From Brienomyrus brachyistius (Eukaryota > Chordata > Actinopteri > Osteoglossiformes > Mormyridae), in contig NC_064555.1 in assembly GCF_023856365.1 (NCBI RefSeq), positions 17,928,254 to 17,992,253 of the forward strand: a DNA stretch of 64,000 nt, read 5' to 3'. The position numbers were made by a program, and so were the translations under genes. Under the pieces are notes generated by a model. The model made no database searches and was not told the DNA's origin. It saw only the letters and a list, made by a program, of their open reading frames with translations. This document shows, piece after piece, positions 46,826 through 58,040 of this stretch. Position 1 is the stretch's first letter. Every line of letters begins with the position of its first letter.

Positions 46826-47562
46826 GAGTGACTTGTGAAGGTTCACACACGCATGTGTGCACTGGTAAGCTGCACACACACATGCAAAACTATCTCAGAG
46901 CTGTCACTGTTAGAATCAGAATAGAGAAGCATTTCCAGGTCATTTCCTGCTTTATTTTAATAAATGAAGATGCAGTACAGATTAGGAGATAAATCAATGC
47001 AAGAATTTATACTCCAGAGAGAAAGAGCTGTGATTACAATAGCAGTTCCCACAGCTTGAGAAGTCCGCCCCCTATACCCAGGCCAGACCCACCCACTCAC
47101 TCTGCAGCTGTCAGTGGTGTCACTATAGATGCAGTTCAGTTTATGTCAGTGCAGGGCGAGATGACAGAACTGTATTAAATCACTGATATTGACTTCCGAG
47201 GCGGGACAGTCCCTCGCGAGCGAAGCACTGGCCTGCATCCAAATGGTGGTCGAGGGCTGTAGACTACAAACATCGCTGCAGACTACAAACCCGTGGCCCC
47301 TGGCTGAGTCGTCGTGGCCCTTAGCTGATGGCCACGGCAGCTCTATCACTGACATTTTGCTTAAACTGAAGAAGACAGAGCAGGGAATGCTGATGGGGGT
47401 GCCGAGGCTGGGAGACCAGCGGGCTGAGGGACACCCCCAGGGAACAGCCCAATTGAGGAGCTCGTTTTCTGGCAAACTGGGGGCAGTAAACTGCAATATT
47501 TTTTTCCGGTTTTACAGACAAGTGCCGTTGTGTGTTTCATAATGTGAAGAGGATTCCGAGTG
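46826..47562. other. Low-copy non-coding sequence
   Basis: Overlapping frames of about 116 codons on both strands (47146-47542) show no domain I know. Confidence 0.4.
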
Positions 47563-47585
47563 CCCCCCCCCCCCCCCCCCCCCCC
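47563..47585. repeat. Poly(C) tract, 23 bases
   Basis: An uninterrupted C run, the longest homopolymer of its kind in the window. Confidence 0.95.
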
Positions 47586-48864
47586 AGGCGTCTGTGTCCT
47601 GCACAAATATAGTCAAGATTACACTCTATATTGTTTACCCCCCCAGGTTACCAATCAGGGTACCATTAATTTATGAAAGGTTTTCAGAAGTAATCCTGGA
47701 AAAAAAAAAAACAGGAATTCATGTGGTGTTACTGGACTGGCCGCTAACCCGACAGGTACAGTACGGTAGTTAGACTTTTGGCTAGATGCAGCGATCAATT
47801 CCTTCTGACATCACACAGGCCATCTTACCCAAAATATGGCAAAATAGCTGGGGGATCGCTGTCAGGTTACGCTGTCTGCTCAACGCTCCCTCTGCAGGGA
47901 AAGAGTAAAGCACCCTCAGATTCCTTCATCTGCTGACGACGCTGTGTCCAAGCGGCCTCATTTTGGCTTTGTTTGGCAAACTCCACCGCCATTTCTGTCA
48001 TTCTGACTTTGTGGACAAAGCTTTTATCTGCGGCGGAGAAGTCGGTACACGGGTGATTACAAGGGAACTGGACACTACATGTGGTACCGCATCAGAGAGC
48101 TGCATCCCGGCAGCTGGAAGCTCTTAAAGAGGCTTTGTTGATAAGAAAAAAAAACTTCCGCTTCCTCAATGTTTTAGACTTTAAATACAAGTGCACAATT
48201 TTCAGACCGTTGTTTGGCTGTAAAAAAATGAGGGTCGGCATTTAGGTATTCAGTGTTATGCCTGGTCATCTCTGTTAAGCTTCAAGAAAGATTCTGCTTT
48301 AAAAATGAGACTAAATTATCAACTAGGATAACTCCAGCCCATTGTGACATGAATTGTTTTACATTTCAAAAGGCAATGTCTTATAATTAGGATCGCCACT
48401 TCACAATGCTGTCTCCATGGCAACGCAGTCTCACGTGGTTACTATGGAGTGACATGAGCACAGCCGTGGATCCATCCTGCACCATTCTATTTGGACTCAG
48501 GGAGCAGTAAAAGGCGTGTCATGACCAGGAACGTTATCGTACAAATAAATTATAACATCTGGGTACTTTTTTGCCCTCTAAACACAAAATCTGCCTGTCC
48601 CGAAATAAAAAGTGAAACAGCTTTTATGTAGCCTAATAGCGAAGCCGTTTCTGTCCCAATCTACTGATACTGCTGAGATGTAAAAGTGGGAATTCCCAGT
48701 GTAATGGTTGATCACTGTGTAATAAGCAGCAGTATTTCTATACATCTGGGGTTTAGTCATCTAATCAATATTCAAAGTTCCAGTGTCCTCAAACGAGGCA
48801 GAAAGGAAGCTCTCCCACTCACACCATAACGGAAGAGCTTTGTCTCTTTGTATTGGCACTTTGC
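47586..48864. other. Low-copy non-coding sequence
   Basis: No gene or repeat family is recognised. A poly(A) run lies at about 47700-47711. Confidence 0.4.
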
Positions 48865-48916
48865 TACATTATTATTATTATTATTGCTATTAGTAGTAGT
48901 AGTAGTAGTAGTAGTA
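48865..48916. repeat. Adjacent (ATT)n and (AGT)n microsatellites
   Basis: A run of ATT trinucleotides passes through TGCTATT into a run of AGT trinucleotides. Confidence 0.95.
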
Positions 48917-49310
48917 AACCTAGACTTCTATTTCATTGTTTAGCCAACACTTTTATTTTTGAATAGTTATAACTGTGCTCCTTAAACAGCTGACTCTAAA
49001 GCAGAATGAAAAGAAGCGAAGTTAAGCCAGCGACCCTCGAAACGCCAAATCCGACAGCCGTGACATTAGTCACCATGCTGCCGGGTGGCTTATATAAAGT
49101 TCTCGGTAGTAAGCTTCAAGTGTTACAGCTGTGTATTTTACCAAAGTACAGTACTCCAGAGGTTTGAGGAAATCGCTTTAGCTGTCAAATTCTTTTTTTT
49201 TTGTGATTATAAGATTTATTGATTTTAAGAGAAGAGAAGCAATACAAATGCATCAAACAGGAGCATAAACACAATTTTTTTTTTTTTTTTTTTAAAAAAA
49301 AGGTTGTGAC
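48917..49310. other. Low-copy sequence ending in poly(T)/poly(A)
   Basis: A T run at about 49276-49293 turns directly into an A run to 49301. This lies just left of the solo LTR. Confidence 0.5.
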
Positions 49311-49578
49311 TGTCATGCCCGGCCCGTCCGCTCCTCGTGTGTGCCACGCCCCCTGCTTACCAACGTGTACTTCCCTGATCGTCTCCTGCTGTGTCTGATT
49401 ACTTTGATTAGTCTTGTCCTGTTTTAAGTCCTGGTCTTACCTGTGGTCCTCGTCCATCATTGATGTCTGTCAGCGTGAGATGTTCCCTGCACCTTGTTCA
49501 TATAATAAATCCCCGTTCACCCTGCTTACGCCTGCTCGCCTGCCAGCACGTTCGCCCGCTTCCCGGACGATCGTGACA
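49311..49578 (+). mobile_element. Solo LTR, 268 bp, with 5-bp target duplication
   Basis: It begins TGTCATGCCCGG and ends GATCGTGACA, with TG...CA ends and a short inverted TGTCA/TGACA. Both flanks are GTGAC (49306-49310 and 49579-49583), a perfect 5-bp duplication typical of LTR retrotransposons. An ATAATAAATCCCC polyadenylation-like signal lies near 49502. No internal genes are present, so the element was reduced to one LTR by recombination. Orientation follows the AATAAA position. Confidence 0.85.
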
Positions 49579-49583
49579 GTGAC

Positions 49584-49691
49584 ACTTGTGGCACGTAATA
49601 AATAGGCATTCCGATGCATACATTTAATGTGTAAAAGGACCTCATACCCTACAATACTGACAGTTTACAGGTTATTCTGAATAGCTCTTGG
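49584..49691. other. Short spacer
   Basis: This unrecognised sequence lies between the solo LTR and the 27-bp array. Confidence 0.4.
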
Positions 49692-50043
49692 AGGACCCGT
49701 GCGAGACTCCCCTGTGCGTAGACTCGTGCGAGACTCCGCCGTGGGTAGACCCGTGCGAGACTCCGCCGTGCGTAGACCCGTGCGAGACTCCTCCATGGAT
49801 AGACCCGTGCTAGACTCTGCCGTGGGTAGACCCGTGCGAGACTCCCCTGTGCGTAGACCCGTGCGAGACTCCCCTGTGCGTAGACTCGTGCGAGACTCCG
49901 CCGTGGGTAGACCCGTGCTAGACTCTGCCGTGGGTAGACCCGTGCGAGACTCCCCTGTGCGTAGACTCGTGCGAGACTCCGCCGTGGGTAGACCCGTGCG
50001 AGACTCCGCCGTGGGTAGACCCGTGCGAGACTCCGCTGTGTAT
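49692..50043. repeat. 27-bp minisatellite, about 13 copies
   Basis: The unit is GTGCGAGACTCCGCCGTGGG then TAGACCC, with CCCTGTGCG and TCCATGGAT variants. It would encode 9-residue units on both strands (RDSAVGRPV on plus), so frames of about 140 codons are open both ways. I see no protein family. Confidence 0.93.
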
Positions 50044-50598
50044 AGGCTGGTGCTGCTCAGTTTAACTGTGATTTCTTCCAGTGAAACAATATCCAATAAT
50101 AATCAATATTCAATAAAGACCTGATACAAAAGACTCCAAGTTAGTCTCTGGATTTAACTAAAGGTGAATAGTAGCTATTTTAGCAGCAGTGAAGCCAACA
50201 AAGACCACACTACAAGAGGTACCATCATTCAGTAAATAATGCAAAGGTCGGAAACAAGGTCAATACGAGTGAGTTAGACAGTCAAACAGATGGCAGAAGT
50301 GCAGAAGTTTGCAATAACTGGACAATCCGAGATCTTATGGAGAAACCTGTCTACAGAGCCACAGCAAAGACTAGACTGCTATGAGGCTCATTTTGCTTAT
50401 AGGGATGGTTTTAGAGTGTATCAGCTGGTGAGTCATTTCGAAGTTAGATTTAAAACTCACCCAGACTGTTTTCCAATTAGGATGGAAATCCATCCCTCCC
50501 TTTTCTCTTTCCTAGACTGAAGCAACTGGTAAGGGTTTCATAGCATGAGCAGCTAGTTAACTATATAAAATCAGTGACTAGTTGACATAACATAGCAG
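50044..50598. other. Low-copy sequence between two arrays
   Basis: A 76-codon plus frame at 50290-50520 has no domain I know. Confidence 0.4.
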
Positions 50599-51020
50599 CC
50601 CGCACTCCATAAGGCCGCCCTCTGTGAGCCCGCACTCCATAAGGCCGCCCTCTGTGAGCCCGCACTCCATAAGGCCGCCCTCTGTGAGCCCGCACTCCAT
50701 AAGGCCGCCCTCTGTGAGCCCGCACTCCATAAGGCCGCCCTCTGTGAGCCCGCACTCCATAAGGCCGCCCTCTGTGAGCCCGCACTCCATAAGGCCGCCC
50801 TCTGTGAGCCCGCACTCCATAAGGCCGCCTTCCGTGAGCCCGCACTCCATAAGGCCGCCTTCCGTGAGCCCGCACTCCATAAGGCCGCCCTCTGTGAGCC
50901 TGCACTCCGTAAGGCCACCCTCTGTAAGGCCACCCTCCTTGAGCCATCCCTCCATAAGGCCACCCTCCTTGAGCCAGTCCTACATAAGGCTGCACTCCAT
51001 AAGGTCACACTCTGTGACCT
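50599..51020. repeat. 30-bp minisatellite, about 14 copies
   Basis: The unit is CCCGCACTCCATAAGGCCGC then CCTCTGTGAG. The first seven copies are identical, the right ones degenerate (AAGGCCACCCTCCTTGAG). Frames of 125-156 codons are open on both strands because the period is a multiple of 3. It lies just downstream, in LINE orientation, of the reverse transcriptase relic. Confidence 0.95.
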
Positions 51021-51084
51021 TCCATACGTCACCATGGAACGTTACACTCCAGTTCAATCCAACACTGAACCAATCTAATCCAAC
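51021..51084. repeat. Short CAATC/CCAACACTGAA repeats
   Basis: TTCAATCCAACACTGAACC is followed by TCTAATCCAACACTAATC: two to three imperfect copies between the 30-bp array and the LINE relic. Confidence 0.5.
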
Positions 51085-52275
51085 ACTAATCTGAAAGGCA
51101 TAAGAATACATGTTCAAATTGGGAACGGCCAGACCAAGCACCAGTGTAGCATGTTTATTCTGGGACAGACACAATACGTAACATCTAAAAGAATAAGCTA
51201 AAACAAAGGACAGAAATTCTACCATACACTGAAACTTGTAAGCAGCTCCATCTCCTTGGATCTACAGCGATCTTCCTCAAAGATCTTCTGTAGTTATCAT
51301 AGTGAATCTTGGAATGTGAAGTGTATATTTTCACTCCTCAGTAGGTAAAGGAGTCACTCACTGCAATAAATGATGGTAGGGAATGATTATCAATATTTTT
51401 ACACCAGGGCATTAAAGTGGACTTTCACCAGTTCATTTTGTGTCCTGAAATTTGCTTAAAATCTCTGAATATTTGCAGCATTTGGGGAACATCCCGTCTG
51501 CTATCAGAGAGGCAAAGCAGTATGTCATCTGCACACAAGGAGATATGGGGCCAGGAGTCCTGTATGACAACTGGAGAGATTAGCTGACTGCTCCTAACTG
51601 CCTTTGCCAGAGGAGGCAGAGACAGAAGGAGCAGAAGGGGAGAAAGATGAGAGCCTTGGGTCAGATATGCACAGGCCAGTCAGTGCTGAGGCTGCACAGG
51701 CCAGTCAGTCCTGAGGTTGCACAGGCCAGTCAGTGTTGAGGCTGCACAGGCCAGTCAGTGCTGAGGCTGCACAGGCCAGTCAGTCCTGAGGTTGCACAGA
51801 CCAGTCAGTGCTGAGGCTGAACTGGCCAGTCAGTGTTGAGGCTGCACTGGCCAGTCAGTGTTGAGGCTGCACTGGCCAGTCAGTGTTGAGGCTGCACTGG
51901 CCAGTCAGTGTTGAGGCTGCACAGGCCAGTCAGTCCAGAGGTTGCACAGGCCAGTCAGTGCTGAGGCTGCACAGGCCAGTCAGTCCTGTGTTTGCACAGG
52001 CCAGTCAGTGCTGAGGCTGAACTGGCCAGTCAGTGCTGAGGCTGAACTGGCCAGTCAGTGCTGAGGGTGCGCAGGCCAGTCAGTGCTGAGGGTGCGCAGG
52101 CCAGTCAGTGCTGAGGGTGCGCAGGCCAGTCAGTGCTGAGGCTATGCTCCAACAGTATAATGTTTTAACCATAGAGATTAACTCCTGATCCAAATCCAAA
52201 GTGATCAAGCACCGTCCAAAAATACTTCCATTCGAGGGGGTCGCATGCTTTTCCGGCATCAGGCGAGGAGCCTGG
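51085..52275 (-). pseudogene. L1/Tx1-type LINE reverse transcriptase relic, interrupted by a minisatellite
   Basis: Read on minus, several reverse transcriptase landmarks appear in order. Near 52263-52185 is SPDAGKACDPLEWKYF then LDHFGFG, a decayed motif A (family form LDAEKAFD). Near 51660-51625 is TQGSHLSPLL, a decayed motif B (family form TRQGCPLSPLLF). At 51524-51532 is the catalytic ADD within ISLCADDILLCLSD, followed by SGHKMNW. Near 51260 is DPRRWSCL, and near 51150-51100 GLAVPNLNMYSYAFQI, the post-domain segment. Stops and frame changes separate these pieces, so it is not functional. A 25-bp array at 51664-52142 sits between motifs A and B. A full LINE of this type encodes over 1000 residues; only part of the enzyme is left. 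Confidence 0.8.
51664..52142. repeat. 25-bp minisatellite inside the LINE relic, about 19 copies
   Basis: The unit is GCACAGGCCAGTCAGTGCTG then AGGCT, with CCTGAGGTT and ACTGG variants. On minus it reads roughly SALTGLRT in one phase, like the LTNG stretch that precedes motif B in intact L1/Tx1 enzymes, so the array may have grown from LINE codons. Confidence 0.93.
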
Positions 52276-52536
52276 GCTTTCGAATCCATCACGTGCTGCA
52301 CTAACAGCCACCCCCAGCACTGCCAATTTCGCAGATTCTTTAGCGGGACTAGGGTGAGACACAGAAATACCCAGACTGTGCAGGACTGGGCCCAGCTACA
52401 GGAAGGTGATGCATTTTCAGGGTAAAGCAGCAGGGAGCCCTAAGCACCCGGCTCACATTGCTGTGTGTTTGAGACACGTATAACCAATAGAGGTAATGCA
52501 GCACACCGAGTAGCTTCCAGTGCACAAGCAGGGAGC
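52276..52536. other. Sequence upstream (in LINE orientation) of the relic
   Basis: I cannot extend LINE similarity into this segment. It ends at a GT-rich microsatellite. Confidence 0.4.
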
Positions 52537-52770
52537 TGTATGTGTGTGTGTGTCTGTGTGTATCTGAGTATCTGTGTGTGTGTCTGTCTGAGTATGTGTG
52601 TGTGTCTGTGTGCGTGTGCATGTGTCTGTCTGCATATCTGTGTGTGTGTGTGTCTGTGTGTATCTGTCTGAGTATCTGTGTGTGTCTGTGTGCATGTGTC
52701 TGTCTGCATATCTGTGTGTGTCTGTCTGTATCTGTGTATATGTATATATATATTTTAATATATATATAGA
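52537..52770. repeat. Complex GT-rich microsatellite
   Basis: (GT)n is mixed with CTGTCTGAGTATCTGTGTG and GCATGTGTCTGTCTGCATAT units, then passes into (TA)n at about 52738-52768. Small frames on both strands are artefacts. Confidence 0.9.
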
Positions 52771-53700
52771 ATTACAGCACCTTGTTAAGCAATACCCGAA
52801 ACACTGAGCACTGCATCAACACAAATAACACTGCGGCCATGACAACCTTTACAAACCCAGGCTGTAGATTATCCCAGATGCTCGGACCGCTGGCGCAGAT
52901 ACCGGCTCACCTCAGCCCACCCTGCCTTTGAAAATAAATCCACAGCAGACAAGTCAGACAGCCAGTTCACTCTGCATTTCTCTGCTCCTGGTGTAATTAA
53001 GTCTGAACTGTCTGCTTCCATATACACACTAGTCTGGGTTTATCAGATGACAGAACAGAACTGAAGAACAATAACATGAAAGTGACCAGGTTAATTGGAG
53101 GGAAGCGTTTATGTTTATCAGTGGAATCAGTTATAAGGATCAAATGTCAGGTTGTAGTCACATGGTGTTAATGGTGTTGTGGGCGCTCAGAATTACCTCC
53201 CCTCCCCCATTCTATCACACTGCCTCCCCTCACTGACATAAACACGCAGGTAATAGTTGGGCGAGGGGCAGAGATGTGGAGCAGTAAGCGTGGAGGCCAA
53301 AGCATCTGTGCCAGTATAAACATACCTGGACCAGGTCACAAATAAGATTAGACCCTGGGTGCAGTTCTCAAGCGCTGCATTGTACTGCACTGCAACAGTC
53401 CGTAACGGCACCTGGAAGACAAACCATTCAGCTCCATTAACCTGAAAAAGCCTTCGAACCTCAATTAAGCCAAGTCTGCAGGCAATAATCCAATAACATC
53501 CAATCATAAACACCCATTAATCTCACTATTGGCTCAAGCCCCGACGTCATATTTGCCACCTCTGGTTGGCTGCAGGTTCCCTGCCGGGCCTCGTTGTATC
53601 ACGGGACAACAGCCCCTCGCTCTCCCTCCCTCATCGTCTCTCCTTATCCACTCTCTTTTACTGCATCATTCATTTCCAGCCAAGTTCCTTGCTGACTTAC
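52771..53700. other. Low-copy non-coding sequence
   Basis: A 106-codon minus frame (53193-53513) has no stop-rich breaks but no domain I recognise. No repeat family is seen. Confidence 0.4.
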
Positions 53701-53701
53701 A

Positions 53702-53743
53702 CCCCCCCCCACACACACACACTGTGCTCCCCCCCCCCAGCTT
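53702..53743. repeat. Compound (C)n(AC)n microsatellite and poly(C)
   Basis: C9 then (AC)n at 53702-53722, followed by another C run near 53731-53739. Confidence 0.85.
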
Positions 53744-54199
53744 TTAATTCAATTAAAGCAATAATTTGTTAAATGTAATCTTTTATCTGCTCAGAGGTTG
53801 CTACCCCACCAAAGAAGAAAGTCACAACTGTGGTCTCATAGTTAAATGAAATACACCCAACTCACAGTGGCTGTTTATGTTGTTTCAGGCCCCTGAATAG
53901 GACAGTTGTGTAAATGTAATACTGCCAGTAATGTTTAGGAGAAGGAAACCCAAGACTGAACAGTAATTACCAGAAAATGTCATCAATTGCAACTGTTATC
54001 AGTTTGTCGTTTAATAGATCAAGACCCAAGATTAAACGTTCAGTAATGCCTCGTTAATATTTTTTAACTTAAACATAACTGGGCGATGCAAACGGAGAGA
54101 ATTTGCAACGCCCAGAAACACGAGTCTGCACGCATTCGGTGAGACAGCTATTGCTGTCGGCCGCTGTCTGGTGAGTGACCTTTATCTTAGGAGGTATTT
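53744..54199. other. Low-copy non-coding sequence
   Basis: No repeats or genes are recognised. It leads into the regulatory-looking block at 54200. Confidence 0.4.
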
Positions 54200-54650
54200 C
54201 TAAATCATCGCATTCGGTCACACGGAGTTATTAAACAGCAAGGACAATGTGACAACGAGACCTGGGAGAAGGGCCGTTGTCGGGGGATTAAGCGGCTGCC
54301 GTACGCCTCCGTGCAGTGGGGAGCGCAGCGCAAACACCGGCATTCATACCCCCAGCAACAGGAGATTAAGAGATAAAGCGGCGGCCAGGTCTCTGAACAG
54401 CCCCGATAATGTCGCCTCTTCCCGTAAGGCGCCTTATTATCGCCCTCATTCCTAGAGCGTTTGTCGGCACTATCTGCTCTGAGGTTAAATGTCTGGCTGT
54501 TAAACAATGCCGAGGAAAGGCTCGCTGCAGGAAGGAAAACGCGGAAAAATCGATATGTCGCAACACAATACTGTTATTACCGTTTTATTATCAAGCGTTG
54601 GAGTTTTTCAAATAATTAAATAATACCCGCGAGATATATATATTTTTCCA
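54200..54650. promoter_or_regulatory. Candidate conserved non-coding element (CpG-containing)
   Basis: This unrepetitive block includes GGGGGATTAAGCGGCTGCCG near 54282, GATTAAGAGATAAAGCGG near 54363, CCCCGATAATGTCGCC near 54401 and GCGCCTTATTATCGCC near 54429. Repeated GATTA/GATAA/TTATC cores with preserved CpGs suggest selection. Frames of 66-100 codons cross it without domains. Confidence 0.35.
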
Positions 54651-55380
54651 AGTGATAACCGCGCAGATTAAGCGCTCCTAAGGCGCAACACCATGACTGA
54701 CTGGTCCGCCTCCGCCCTACACTAACCGACATAACATGTTTAAATGAGACCGGCTGTATTACCGAGGACTCGTTACGAAATTATTTCATGTACTGTTTAC
54801 TTGAATGAAATCTCTGCGAGAAAATACTTTGATTTTAATTAAAGAGAACTTATTGTGCAGATAATTAAAGGTACACTTTTTGATTAAGGTCAAGCTGCTT
54901 CCAATTTAATTTCCTGGCGCAGCTGAATTACTTATGCGGGCCGACTCTCCGACGGTGAGGTAGCCTATATTCAGACAACATCCGAAACAATTAATGCCTT
55001 GAACACTGATGAATTCAAGCAATGAAGGGAATATGCAAAAATAGGTTACAAGCCTGTAATTAAGATGATGGTTAGTTTTCCGGTAACCTATATTCAAAGT
55101 CATAACTCATCGTAATGAAAGTACCAGCATTAACACAGAGAACAATATTATACATTTTAAACACCATATTTATAAGGTGAGATAACATTTCTGCATTTAT
55201 ATTTACGGTATTAATTGCATATGCAAAACCATCATTCATTTGAAACCCATAAATCCGACAGCTTCGGCTGAGATACATTAATAAACATCAAATTTCCTAA
55301 ACCGTTTTATGTATCATTTTAATTATTCCATTTTATGCTATTTTGAATTAAAGGAAACTAAAATATATTTCTGATGACTT
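54651..55380. promoter_or_regulatory. Candidate conserved non-coding element (AT-rich, homeodomain-site dense)
   Basis: CAGATTAAGCGCTCC near 54664, TTTTAATTAAAGAG near 54833, CAGATAATTAAAGG near 54858, CCAATTTAATTTCC near 54900 and TTTTAATTATTCC near 55317 give a high density of TAATTA-type cores without simple repeats. It is contiguous with the block at 54200. Confidence 0.3.
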
Positions 55381-56263
55381 TTTAAATTACGAAACCAAAA
55401 GGGCTGTACAGCGTGCCCGAAAACAGCCGCGCCGCTGTTTGATTGAGATCCACTCATGTAAAGGCGCAGGTAAAGGCTGTTTTTGGCGCAGTTCAACATC
55501 TCCCCCAGCTCCCTTTAAAACACCCAAACAGATTTCAGGAAATAGGCTGCATGTCGTTCGGAATACACAAGTCAATAGCCGCGATTCCCGTATCGATCCG
55601 TCTGCGCTGCATGCAGAAGCCTCCGGGCTGTAAAGGGTAAAGTAGCGGGACATGGAGAGAAAGAAAAAAAAACAGAATGAATGAACGAATGACAGGAGTT
55701 GAGTACGATTTGTCGCCCTTGCCACCTCGCATGTCCCGCTTTAAAGCTGGAAACAAATTACTGCAGTTTCAAAAAAAGAGGGTATTTTTAAAAGGAATTA
55801 TTTTTTTAACCCGTATAGACATGGAAAACCAGAAACGTAGCTCGCATTCTGGGGGAAGGGCGTTGAGTGTTTATACACCTCTTTAATTTTGACAGTAAAA
55901 TCGTATTTTAACTTGGAGTGCTTGGTCCGGATTGTTTCAGGGCTAGAAGACTGATTCACACCTGTAACGTCCTCTCAGAAATCACAATTAATTAATTGTC
56001 ACATGAATGGGGGATCTAAAATGTTCTTCAATTCAAAAATAAAAACATGTCCAATGGTAGGTCATAGAATAAGATTTATTAATGTTCGCCATTTGTTCTG
56101 TCAGTTAGAAGTTCATCAATAAACCGTATAATTTATAAATTAATAACATTTTGCCACCGGGATCACCCCGTATTTGTAAAATAAAATGCTGCGTCCCGTT
56201 TTGAACCAATACGGAATATAATTTGTCTCGTCTTTTTGTGAAATGCAATTTAATTTGCTCCAA
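55381..56263. other. Low-copy sequence with a 16-bp palindrome
   Basis: ACAATTAATTAATTGT at 55984-55999 is a perfect palindrome containing TAATTAATTA, a two-base-spaced (P2-type) paired-homeodomain site. No gene is recognised; small frames at 55387-55756 are on opposite strands and lack domains. Confidence 0.4.
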
Positions 56264-56291
56264 CCCCCCCCCCCCCACACACACACACACC
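56264..56291. repeat. Compound (C)13(AC)n microsatellite
   Basis: A C13 run passes directly into an AC dinucleotide run, as at 23387 and 53702. Confidence 0.95.
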
Positions 56292-57914
56292 ACCGTAGAC
56301 ATAGTAGGGCCCCCTCACCATGTTAATGCCCCTGGGCACAGTGCCCTCTGTAGACGCCTTTAAACGAAGCTTTGCATGGCTTGCACTTTCCAAAGGCAGC
56401 TGTCCCACCATGAGCCAGTGAAATTCCTGCATGGACGTGCATGGTACACTGGGGGCTCTGGGACAGTGGTCCAGGGCATTTACTGTCATCCGTCCCATCC
56501 ATCTGTGAGCTGGCACGTGAGAGTATCAGAAATACCACCAGTGCTTTGGCATCACGTCAGTATTATCACTCTGAATTTACCTTCAAAGTCCAGCTCCTTC
56601 AGTCATTTTACTATAGTATTCTTTGTCTTAATATAGTGGAAACCTATTCTTCATTGTTCCTTTACTTCAAAGGAACCGTTTTAAGGACAAATCTTGTTGT
56701 ACTATTGTATATAGAGAACTATAATGACAATAGAATGACAATAAAGAACTGAATCTTGACATGAAGGTTATGGGCTCTTGTCCCAGTGATCGATGGGCTG
56801 TCAGGTCGCGTATTAATCTGAACATTAATGAGCTTCAAAGCTTTTTGTGAGTGATCTTCACCCTTATGGTTATTTGAGATCTCCTTCTATCAGCAATGCT
56901 CACCTCAGAGGTGTTGGTTTGAGGCCCAGGTGAGGTGTGGCCCTTTAAAGCCTCGGGCCTGACCTCAGGTAATAGTGTCTGATGAGCCAATAAGCCATGA
57001 GCCACGCGATGATGTCATGTCGGAGTGTTGCCTACAGACATCATTCTCCCAGACGTGAACACAACATTAATTTGCAGGAGGTGCATGGAAGCAGCTCCGG
57101 GCTTAAAACTGTAAAAGACATCTTTACGGTTTTATTTCTGTATGGAAAAAGATGTGTACTTTTCCATGATAATGAAAGCTTTTCCTTTCAAATTTTTTCT
57201 ACCTGATTTGTCAGTTAGAATGGCAGTGCTTTGTGCGCCAGGCTCCTTCTGTTTACGGCACACATGCGAGGGAGCACGGCTAGCAGGCGTTGCCGCCCTG
57301 AGTCACATGACCGCAGGTCCGTTTACCCGGGCGTCACTGCGAGCGCCTTGGATGCCAGCGTGACAGACAGGCCTCTCTGACAGGCAGCCGCTGGCATCAA
57401 CACTGCAGTACATGTAGTCTCCTATAGGGGGGGGCAGGGGGGGCGCTGGCGCCAGCCCCAGCTCAAGGTCACCGTCTCCTAGTCTGGGGTGTGGAGGACT
57501 GCAATGGATGGGGACACATTTTTTAGCAGGGGGGGCGGCGGCGGTTCAGGCATGTCTGTTATTCTGTGCTCAGCTTACAGCTGACTGGGGTTAGTAAGGC
57601 AGGTGGCATTTATGACATCCTGTTCCGAGCAGTGCCCCCCAGCCCCCACTTCCCCCGGTTCCCATCTCTTCCTCTGTTTCTTTCCACACCCGTGTAAAAT
57701 GTCTCTCTAATTGCCTGGAACGTTCCGTGCCTGGGGAAGCAGCAGCACGGGCGTGACGCTCATCGCCGGTACGCAGCACACGTCCCCAGCATCCATCGGG
57801 TTGCATAACACCAGTCAGGCCTGAATGCTGTCCACACGGACCATTGTGGGTGTGATGGCTGTAGGCGAGTCGCAGGGATTTACTGCCTTCATGGAATAAT
57901 TATTTGGGCAGGAG
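56292..57914. other. Low-copy sequence with one retroposon tail
   Basis: At about 56690-56757 TACTATTGTATATAGAGAAC followed by ATGACAATAAAGAACTG looks like a LINE or SINE 3' end on plus. G-rich runs lie near 57427 and 57530. No gene is seen. Confidence 0.4.
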
Positions 57915-58040
57915 GTCGGCTCATCTGCAATGGACTGGCATCCTGTCCCAGGTGAACCTTGTGGCCTGCAATAGGCTCCAGGTTCCTCCCCCAGATACCC
58001 AGTACTGGATAAATGGTCAGAAGATGGATGGATGGAGATC
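57915..58040 (+). mobile_element. Retroposon 3' end (GGATGGATGG-tail family)
   Basis: TGGACTGGCATCCTGTCCCA, then GCAATAGGCTCCAGGTTCC, then GTACTGGATAAATGGTCAG and the tail AAGATGGATGGATGG. It has the 3' order of the family seen at 43072. Confidence 0.7.

Noticed and set aside
53193..53513. 106-codon minus-strand open frame with varied composition
   Set aside because: It looks more protein-like than the repeat frames, but I cannot match it to any family and see no flanking exon structure.
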